A stretch of 64,000 nt of DNA from Butyricicoccus pullicaecorum. Its GTDB lineage: Bacteria; Bacillota; Clostridia; Oscillospirales; Butyricicoccaceae. Positions 57,873-64,000 of this stretch are shown here, one piece after another. Numbering within the stretch: position 1 is the stretch's first letter; each line of letters opens with the position of its first letter. The position numbers and the translations under genes are program-made. The stretch spans positions 1 to 64,000 of the forward strand of contig JAGZIN010000003.1 in NCBI GenBank assembly GCA_018366195.1. The letters are read 5' to 3'. The notes beneath the pieces are model-generated. The model did no database searches. It saw only the letters and a list, made by a program, of their open reading frames with translations, and was not told the origin of the DNA.

Positions 57873-59984
57873 TCATGACTCCGGAAACGTGACACGCTTG
57901 GCTTCATGCACCCCATTGACATAGACATCTACGGTCTGTGTCGTGCCCGCAGGTCCTGTAATAGAAATATTGACCGGATTTCCATTGGCTGGGTCATATT
58001 CCTTGGGTGCCGAAACCAACGCGCCATTCATTTCCACTGATACATTGGATTTGATATTGGTCGGAATATCAACTGTAATGGTTGCTGTGGTTTCCTTATT
58101 CACAGGAGGCTCCGTCTCTTCCGGCTGGGTCGGGCGTCCGCTCAGCTCCGGATCGCCGGACGGGGGCGTGTCTGGCTCGGGAGCCGGCTCCGGTGTCGGC
58201 TCCTTGACCGGACCGTTGGAAACATAAATCATGATTTCTGTTCCTACCTTTACCGATGCGCCAGCATCTACGGACTGCCGAAAAACCTGTCCTTCCGGGT
58301 AATCGTTGTTATGCTCCCGGGTGGAGCTGACGGTCAGATGACTTTTGGTCAGAACGGCTTTCGCGTCCTCATAATTTTTCCCCATGACGTTTGGCACAGG
58401 AACCTCCATATTTTCAGCCCCATCGCTGACAATTAAAACGATATGGTCTCCTTCCCGAAATTCGGAATCAATTTCCGGTTCGGTACGGATTACCTTATCC
58501 TTTTCGATTTCCAGACTTGCCTCACGCTCTACCTGAACCAGCAGTCCAAGGTCTTTGAGCTCATTCTCCACATACTGATAGTTTGCGCCAATAAAGGTTG
58601 GATTCAGTTCCAAAATCTGACTTTCCGGCTCTTCTTCCGCCTTCTTCTCACAGACCACAACGGTAATGGTAGTGCCCTTGTCTACTTTGGTTCCCTCTTT
58701 GGGTTCTTGCTCAAGAATCTCGCCCTCCTGACCGGACAAGCTCTCTCGACGTGCCCCCTCTACAATTTTGAACTCTCCAATATATTGATTGAGTGCATCT
58801 GTATACTGCATACCAACAAGGCTTGGTGCTTCGAGTTTTTTATTTCCAAACAGACTGCCAGCACGCATCATAAAGGCAGCAACACCAATGGCAATCACCA
58901 CAAAAATAGTCACTGCAATGCCAACCATGGCAGCGGGCGAGTCGGTTAATTTTCGCTTTTTCCGTTTGCGGCTCTTGTAGTGTGACTCCTCCTCGGAATA
59001 ATCCTCTTCTGGATAGTCCTCCTGTTCATAGTCCTCATAGTCGTCCTGTACCGCACTGCTCACCCGCGGCATGGCAACAGTTTCATCGGTGGTCGTCATC
59101 GGACGTGACGACTGCGGCGGCTGTTCAAGCAGCCCTTTCCAAAACCGTGCAGTCGGCTGTTTTTTGAGTGTCTCCAAATCATTATAGATTTCTGTCGCAG
59201 AGCCGTATCGCTGTGACAAATCCGGACACATCGCATGCATGACAATGTCGTCCATGCCGCGTGGTGTGCCTGCCACCACCTCACTGGGCAGCGGTGCCTG
59301 TGCCTTGATATGCTTCATCACAATGGCAAGCGGCGTATCTCCATCAAACGGTACCCCACCGGTCAGCATCTCGTACATGACAACGCCCAGAGAATAGAGG
59401 TCGGCACGATGGTCGATGCGGGAGCTCTGAGCCTGTTCCGGAGAAATATAGTGTACGGAACCAATGGCCTCCTGAATGACCCGTGTTTCCTGATTTTGTT
59501 CAAAGCGCGCAATGCCAAAATCTGTCACCTTGACGGTTCCATCGCGCAGCAAAATGATGTTATGCGGCTTAATATCCTGATGAATCACGCCATGACTGTG
59601 TACGTACGCAAGCGCTTTGGAAATTTGCTGTGCAAAAAACAGGGTTTCCTGCCATGACAAACGTCCTTTGCGCAACAGGTAATCTTTGAGTGTAATGCCC
59701 TCAATCAGTTCCATTACAATATATTGCATGTGACTGCTTGGCGGGGACACATCAAAAACCTGAACGATATTGTTATGTGAAAGCTGTGCAGCAGCCTGTG
59801 ACTCGTTGCGGAAGCGTCTTCGGAATTCCTCGTCATTCGTGAATTCGTCCTTCATAATCTTAATGGCAACAAAGCGATTCAGAATACAATCCTTCGCTCT
59901 ATACACCACAGCCATGCCGCCAACGCCTAAGATTTCCACGAGTTCATAACGGCCATCGAGCAGCTTTCCTATGTATCTATCCAT
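57873..59984 (-). CDS. prkC: Serine/threonine kinase with PASTA domains (PrkC/PknB)
   Basis: 703 aa. Kinase domain 1-270: ILGVGGMAVVYRAKD loop, Lys42, HQDIKPHN at 135-142 (HQD in place of HRD), DFG at 155-157, SVHYISPEQAQ. An acidic linker rich in Asp/Glu/Tyr precedes a membrane helix at about 352-375 (VGIAVTIFVVIAIGVAAFMM). Three PASTA repeats follow (APSLVGMQYTDALN; NPTFIGANYQYVENEL; VPNVMGKNYEDAKAV), then a Pro/Glu-rich spacer and a C-terminal beta domain. Senses muropeptides and controls growth and spore germination. Coupled to prpC. Confidence 0.96.
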   Translation of the reverse strand: MDRYIGKLLDGRYELVEILGVGGMAVVYRAKDCILNRFVAIKIMKDEFTNDEEFRRRFRNESQAAAQLSHNNIVQVFDVSPPSSHMQYIVMELIEGITLKDYLLRKGRLSWQETLFFAQQISKALAYVHSHGVIHQDIKPHNIILLRDGTVKVTDFGIARFEQNQETRVIQEAIGSVHYISPEQAQSSRIDHRADLYSLGVVMYEMLTGGVPFDGDTPLAIVMKHIKAQAPLPSEVVAGTPRGMDDIVMHAMCPDLSQRYGSATEIYNDLETLKKQPTARFWKGLLEQPPQSSRPMTTTDETVAMPRVSSAVQDDYEDYEQEDYPEEDYSEEESHYKSRKRKKRKLTDSPAAMVGIAVTIFVVIAIGVAAFMMRAGSLFGNKKLEAPSLVGMQYTDALNQYIGEFKIVEGARRESLSGQEGEILEQEPKEGTKVDKGTTITVVVCEKKAEEEPESQILELNPTFIGANYQYVENELKDLGLLVQVEREASLEIEKDKVIRTEPEIDSEFREGDHIVLIVSDGAENMEVPVPNVMGKNYEDAKAVLTKSHLTVSSTREHNNDYPEGQVFRQSVDAGASVKVGTEIMIYVSNGPVKEPTPEPAPEPDTPPSGDPELSGRPTQPEETEPPVNKETTATITVDIPTNIKSNVSVEMNGALVSAPKEYDPANGNPVNISITGPAGTTQTVDVYVNGVHEAKRVTFPES

Positions 59985-60741
59985 TTTCAGCTTCTCCTTG
60001 CTTCATAATGCCTGCACCTGTGAGTAAAACGGCTGTGATATTATCAGTCCCGCCATTTGCACAGGCTGCGGTAATCAGGTGATCGACCGCTTCCTCTAAC
60101 GAACTGGCTGCGTTTACCAAGGATACGATTTCCTCGTCCTCCAGCATACCGGTAAGACCGTCTGTACAGAGCAGCAATAAATCGGTTGGGGCAAGCTCTC
60201 CCTCAAAAATATCTGCCTCAACAAATTCATCTACGCCGACAGCGCGTGTAATTAAGTTGCGATTGGGGTGATTTTTTGCTTCCTCCGCAGTCAGCCTGCC
60301 CTTCCGAAACAGCTCCTGTACATAAGAATGGTCCAGCGTCAGCTGTGTAATTTCATCTCCGCGAATGCGATAAGCGCGGCTGTCCCCAATGTTGATGAGC
60401 ACAGTATGGCGGTTGTGAATCACAGCTGCCACCATGGTTGTGCCCATGCCCTCCAATTCCGGACTGCTGATAGACTCCTGAAAAACCGCCTCATTCGCCC
60501 GATCAACTGCAACCCGCAGAGCACGAATCGACGGACTTGGCGTATTCTCAAACAACTCATCGACACGCTCTGCAAAGGTATTGGCTGCAATGGTGGAAGC
60601 AATGTTGCCTGCTGCGGCACCGCCCATGCCATCACATACCACCAAAAGGGCGGAGTCCTGTTCGGTATGCAAGCGGGTCAAAAAAGTATCTTGATTATTT
60701 TTTCGTACCATACCCCGATGGGTTTTTCCTGCCACAATCAT
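59977..60741 (-). CDS. prpC: PP2C-type serine/threonine phosphatase PrpC (Stp)
   Basis: 254 aa. GMVRKNNQDTFLTR, LLVVCDGMGGAAAGNIASTI, HTVLINIGDSRAYRIRGDEI, LLLCTDGLTGMLEDEEIVSL and GGTDNITAVLL are the PP2C motifs with metal-binding Asp residues. Reverses PrkC phosphorylation. Overlaps prkC by eight bases and rlmN by four. Confidence 0.97.
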   Translation of the reverse strand: MIVAGKTHRGMVRKNNQDTFLTRLHTEQDSALLVVCDGMGGAAAGNIASTIAANTFAERVDELFENTPSPSIRALRVAVDRANEAVFQESISSPELEGMGTTMVAAVIHNRHTVLINIGDSRAYRIRGDEITQLTLDHSYVQELFRKGRLTAEEAKNHPNRNLITRAVGVDEFVEADIFEGELAPTDLLLLCTDGLTGMLEDEEIVSLVNAASSLEEAVDHLITAACANGGTDNITAVLLTGAGIMKQGEAENG

Positions 60742-61796
60742 ACTGTTTCACCTTCTTCAAGGGTTCTGCGGCGAAGCTGTCCACATGCTGCATCAATGTC
60801 AGGTCCCAGTCTTCTGCGAACCGTTGCCGTAATACCGTGCCGCTCCAGCGCCTGCTGGAACCTGCGCACCGCCTCACGGCTGCTTGGCTGCAAAGGACTT
60901 TCCTTCACCGGATTTAACGGAATCAAGTTGACATGCGCGGGTCTGCCGCGCAGCAGCGCTGCGAGCTTTTCCGCCTGCCAAATACGGTCTGTTTTGTCAC
61001 GTGCCATCATATATTCATAGGAAATACGTCTTCCTGTGGTATCAAAATAATTGTTGCAAGCCTCCATCAGCCGGGCCACCGGATAGCGTTTGTCTACTGG
61101 CATGATGCTGACACGGCTCTCATCATCTGGCGCATGCAGAGAAATCGACAATGTAATCTGTAATTTTTCCTTTGCCAAGCGCTCAATCTGGTCAGCAAGT
61201 CCGCTGGTTGAAAGCGAAATGTGACGCTGTCCGATTTGAATTCCCTCGGGACAGGAAACCAGCTTCAAAAATCGCAAGACATTGTCATAGTTATCCAGCG
61301 GCTCGCCGGTTCCCATCAACACAATATTGCTGACCGGTTCGCCCGATTCTTTTTGGATAAATAAGACTTCGTCCAAAATTTCTCCCGCATGCAGATGCCG
61401 CTTCAATCCGCAAAGCCCCGATGCACAAAACTTGCACCCCATGCGGCACCCCACCTGCGTGGATACACAAACTGTGTTTCCATGCTCATATTTCATGAGC
61501 ACGCTTTCTACACAGTCCCCGTCCTGCATCTGCCATAAATACTTGCGTGTTCCATCGACCTGTGAAATCTGCTTGCGGACACAGACCGGAACCGTCAAAA
61601 TAAAGCGTTCTGCCAGTCGGGCACGCAAATCCTTTGACAGATTTGTCATTTCATCAAACGAAGTGACCGGCTCATGCAGCCAGCGAAAAATCTGACCTGC
61701 ACGAAAGGGTTTTTCCCCCATCGCTCGAAGCTCCTCTTTCAGCTCCTCTACCGTCAGATTCTTAATTTCTTTTTTTTCGAGCACGATTTCGCTCAT
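60738..61796 (-). CDS. rlmN: 23S rRNA/tRNA m2A methyltransferase RlmN
   Basis: 352 aa. Radical SAM triad in VGCRMGCKFCASGLCGLKR (CxxxCxxC). Other motifs: VSNIVLMGTGEPLDNYDNVL, ISLSTSGLADQIERLAKEKL, HVNLIPLNPVKESPL and the second methylated Cys in RRRLGPDIDAACGQL. Modifies A2503 of 23S rRNA and A37 of some tRNAs. ATGA overlap with rsmB. Confidence 0.97.
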   Translation of the reverse strand: MSEIVLEKKEIKNLTVEELKEELRAMGEKPFRAGQIFRWLHEPVTSFDEMTNLSKDLRARLAERFILTVPVCVRKQISQVDGTRKYLWQMQDGDCVESVLMKYEHGNTVCVSTQVGCRMGCKFCASGLCGLKRHLHAGEILDEVLFIQKESGEPVSNIVLMGTGEPLDNYDNVLRFLKLVSCPEGIQIGQRHISLSTSGLADQIERLAKEKLQITLSISLHAPDDESRVSIMPVDKRYPVARLMEACNNYFDTTGRRISYEYMMARDKTDRIWQAEKLAALLRGRPAHVNLIPLNPVKESPLQPSSREAVRRFQQALERHGITATVRRRLGPDIDAACGQLRRRTLEEGETV

Positions 61797-63142
61797 AGCT
61801 TTCTCCTCAGTTTTGCAATAAAGAATCCGTCTGTCCCATGAACCGAGGGCAGCAGCGTAATCATTCCAGTATCTGCTGTCCCAAAAACCGAATGGACAAT
61901 CGGCACTGCTTCAAACTCCGCATGTGTCTGTAAAAAGGATTGAACGACATCTTCGTTCTCCCGCTGCAAAATGGTGCAGGTCGAATATACCAAGATACCG
62001 CCCGGCTTCACATACTGTGCACAGTTTTTCAAAATCTGTATTTGAATCTCAGGAAGCGCCTGTGTTTCCTGAGCGTCCTTATAGCGAATCTCCGGCTTTT
62101 TCCGAATAATACCCATTCCAGAACAGGGCACATCACACAGAACAAAATCTGCTTCCTCCATCCAGCCCTCGCGCAGCTCGGCGGCATCTTGCAAGCTGGT
62201 TTGTATGATAGACAGTCCCAGCCGCTCTGCACCCTGCTGAATCTTTTCCAGCTTGTGTGCATAGATATCACAGGCATAAATCTTGCCCTGATTGCCCATG
62301 CGATCGGCTATGTAAAAGGTTTTTCCACCCGGTGCTGCACAGCAGTCAATCACAAATGTGTTTGGCTTTGGGTCTAATACCTCCACGCAGACTGCGCTTG
62401 CCGTATCCTGAATGGTGACTGCGCCTTCTTGGAACAGAGGGTGTGCGGCAATATCACCGCTGTCCGCCCAGAGCATGGACTCTGCCTTGTCATGCAGATG
62501 TACAGAAAATCCCTCAGCAGTCAGCTGACGATAGACCGCGTCCCGCTCTGCCTTCTGCTGATTCACTCGAATCGAAATGGGTGCGATTTCGTTGTTTGCT
62601 GCTAAAATCGCCGCTGTCTCCTTCTGTCCATATTGACTGCTCAGCAAACGCACCAACCATTCTGGGTGGCTGTATCGGAGGCTGTAAAAGCTTTCCTTGT
62701 CCGGGCAGTCGAGCCGCGGCAAAGTATCCTTCTCTGCGGCAAGAGCTATCGCACGCAGGATTCCATTGGCAAATCCAATGGTGCGTTCTGTGCTGTGCGC
62801 ATAGTGCCGAATCAGCCCCACGGTTTCACTGACTGCTGCGTGAGCAGGAATCCGGTCACTTAGCACAAGCTGATAAATCCCCAGCCGCAAACAAATCTTC
62901 ACACGCGGCTGAATTTTTTGCAGCCGTACACTGGAAAACCGGCGCAGATACCAGTCACACAGCATTTCATTTTGTATCACACCATAGGCAAGCCTTGTAG
63001 CAAGTGCACGGTCCTTTGGACTGAGCCTTGCCCGTTCCAGATAATGGTGCAGAGCGCCATCGGACCATGCACCTTCTTCCTCCATGGAAAACAGCGTAAA
63101 TGCCGCAACCTCTCGCGCGGTTGCCGGTCTTTTTTTAATCAT
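61793..63142 (-). CDS. rsmB: 16S rRNA m5C967 methyltransferase RsmB
   Basis: 449 aa from ATG 63142 with GGAGG upstream (an upstream in-frame extension overlaps the peptidase gene and is rejected). N-terminal NusB-like domain (REVAAFTLFSMEEEGAWSDG), then methyltransferase: FVIDCCAAPGGKTFYIADRM, DFVLCDVPCSGMGIIRKKPE (catalytic Cys) and GGILVYSTCTILQRENEDVV. Uses SAM on 16S rRNA. Confidence 0.96.
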   Translation of the reverse strand: MIKKRPATAREVAAFTLFSMEEEGAWSDGALHHYLERARLSPKDRALATRLAYGVIQNEMLCDWYLRRFSSVRLQKIQPRVKICLRLGIYQLVLSDRIPAHAAVSETVGLIRHYAHSTERTIGFANGILRAIALAAEKDTLPRLDCPDKESFYSLRYSHPEWLVRLLSSQYGQKETAAILAANNEIAPISIRVNQQKAERDAVYRQLTAEGFSVHLHDKAESMLWADSGDIAAHPLFQEGAVTIQDTASAVCVEVLDPKPNTFVIDCCAAPGGKTFYIADRMGNQGKIYACDIYAHKLEKIQQGAERLGLSIIQTSLQDAAELREGWMEEADFVLCDVPCSGMGIIRKKPEIRYKDAQETQALPEIQIQILKNCAQYVKPGGILVYSTCTILQRENEDVVQSFLQTHAEFEAVPIVHSVFGTADTGMITLLPSVHGTDGFFIAKLRRKL

Positions 63143-63836
63143 CTCGTTTTCCTCCAAACAGAATGAGCAAACGCAAAAGCTGTGCGAAGGAAACCGCCAG
63201 CGCCGCAACATAGGTGAGTGCCGCCGCACGCAGGGTCTTGCGCGCCATGGGATACTCGTCCTCATAGAGCAGTCCGCCCTGCTCAATGGCAGCCAGTGCT
63301 CGGCTGGAGGCATTCACCTCCACAGGCAGCGTAATGAGCTGGAACAGGGTGGACAACCCAAACAGAGCAATGCCCAAAAGCGCCAGCTTCTCAAAGTTCA
63401 AGAGCAGTCCCAAAATCAAAAGCGGCATGGAAAACGCCGAACCAATATTGGTCAGCGGAATAATCGCCGCACGCAGATGAATCAGCGCATATCCTTTTGC
63501 ATACTGTACCGCGTGCCCCGCTTCATGACAAGCGACACCAATCGATGCCACCGAAGCAGAATGGTACACGCTGCTTGACAGCCGAATCACATTTGAACGC
63601 GGGTCATAGTGGTCGGTCAGGTGTCCAGAGGTTTCTTCAATGCGCACGCCGGAAACGCCGTTCTGACGCAGCACCATGCCAGCCGCCTGTGCGCCTGTGA
63701 TTCTGCGCCGCGAATAGACGGACTGATATTTGTTGAAGGTTGCATTGACATGATGCTGTGCCCACATTGCGAGTATGACACATGGGAGAACCAAAACCAA
63801 ATAGGTCCAGTCAAATCCATAATAATATCCAAACAT
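63135..63836 (-). CDS. Membrane zinc metallopeptidase (YugP type)
   Basis: 233 aa. Zn_peptidase_2 family: an N-terminal membrane segment (LVLVLPCVILAMWAQHHVNA), IGVACHEAGHAVQYAKGYAL (HExxH) near residue 104 and three further membrane helices. Probable quality-control protease of the membrane. Conserved between fmt and rsmB in Firmicutes. Strong GGAGG site. Confidence 0.93.
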   Translation of the reverse strand: MFGYYYGFDWTYLVLVLPCVILAMWAQHHVNATFNKYQSVYSRRRITGAQAAGMVLRQNGVSGVRIEETSGHLTDHYDPRSNVIRLSSSVYHSASVASIGVACHEAGHAVQYAKGYALIHLRAAIIPLTNIGSAFSMPLLILGLLLNFEKLALLGIALFGLSTLFQLITLPVEVNASSRALAAIEQGGLLYEDEYPMARKTLRAAALTYVAALAVSFAQLLRLLILFGGKRDD

Positions 63837-63862
63837 TCGAAAAACCTCCTATTACACCTATA

Positions 63863-64000
63863 TCAGTTTCCCAGCTTGGTACCACGTACAATCTGATGCC
63901 CGCGCAGATACTCCTTGGCTGCCATACGCTTGCCGCCGACCATCTGCAATTCCATGATGCGCAGGGCACCGTCTCCACAAGCAACAAGCAGACCGTTTTT
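63863..64000 (-). CDS. fmt: Methionyl-tRNA formyltransferase, C-terminal fragment
   Basis: Last 45 codons only; the gene continues beyond the right edge. Reads NGLLVACGDGALRIMELQMV, then GGKRMAAKEYLRGHQIVRGT and KLGN stop, the standard C-terminal OB-fold end of Fmt. Formylates initiator Met-tRNA. Position upstream of the peptidase and rsmB agrees with the common def-fmt-rsmB order. Confidence 0.93.
   Translation of the reverse strand, partial: KNGLLVACGDGALRIMELQMVGGKRMAAKEYLRGHQIVRGTKLGN

Noticed and set aside
1..64000. CRISPR array or complete insertion sequence
   Set aside because: No regularly spaced direct repeats and no transposase-like protein were found; the integrase is a phage tyrosine recombinase.

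Overview
The window looks like one contig of a low-to-moderate GC, Gram-positive, spore-former-type Clostridia. The evidence is an FMN-dependent FabK enoyl reductase in a compact fab/acc operon, a PASTA kinase/phosphatase pair beside rsgA, rlmN and rsmB, a CD1247-type zinc-ribbon protein, NrdR, and MtaB. The genus cannot be fixed from this sequence; a gut Oscillospirales relative is my guess.

Positions 1 to about 33,150 are a prophage, cut off at the left edge. A tyrosine integrase (31890-33029) sits next to the 3' end of an intact host tRNA-Val(GAC) gene (33154-33229), the likely attachment site. Next to it is a rightward lysogeny and accessory block: XRE repressor, an unknown protein, a secreted copper-amine-oxidase-like protein and a DUF4236 protein. 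Repeated operator-like half sites separate this block from the long leftward lytic operon. Read in its direction of transcription (high to low coordinates), that operon holds small HTH regulators; a PcfK-like/PcfJ/PcfK-DUF3102 cluster, whose last gene is broken or recoded at a run of seven A; a replication initiator, helicase-loader-like protein and RecU-type resolvase; a late regulator; an unusual tRNA-like gene with an eight-base anticodon loop; and a ParB-methyltransferase fusion. Then come a lambda-like head module (TerS, GpA-type TerL, gpW-like, portal, ClpP-like protease, gpD, gpE, plus a collagen-like protein) and a P2/Mu-like contractile tail module (sheath, tube, chaperone with likely -1 frameshift, tape measure, gpX, gpD, short gpV spike, gpW, gpJ, gpI, start of the fibre). 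It is therefore a head/tail mosaic myovirus-type prophage. No lysis genes are visible; they should lie left of position 1.

Positions 33,150 to 39,250 are host chromosome: a CD1247-like protein, efp, a tiny Cys/Gly-rich membrane protein, an SLH-domain protein, mtaB, and a rightward pair (unknown 99-aa protein, then SH3-NlpC/P60 hydrolase) preceded by a strong promoter and two WalR-type boxes.

Positions 39,250 to 48,670 are a type II fatty acid synthesis locus: fabH-fabK-fabG-fabF-accB-fabZ-accC-accD-accA-acpP leftward, and fabD rightward from a divergent, overlapping promoter with operator-like palindromes. No local regulator gene of the FabT/FapR kind is present.

Positions 48,700 to 64,000 carry a SUFU-domain protein, nrdR, a sugar phosphate isomerase-like protein, secD-secF, purB, a class I aminotransferase, and a tightly overlapped leftward operon fmt - zinc metallopeptidase - rsmB - rlmN - prpC - prkC - rsgA - thiN. 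Several clear intrinsic terminators mark the transcription unit ends. No CRISPR array, rRNA gene or complete insertion sequence was seen.
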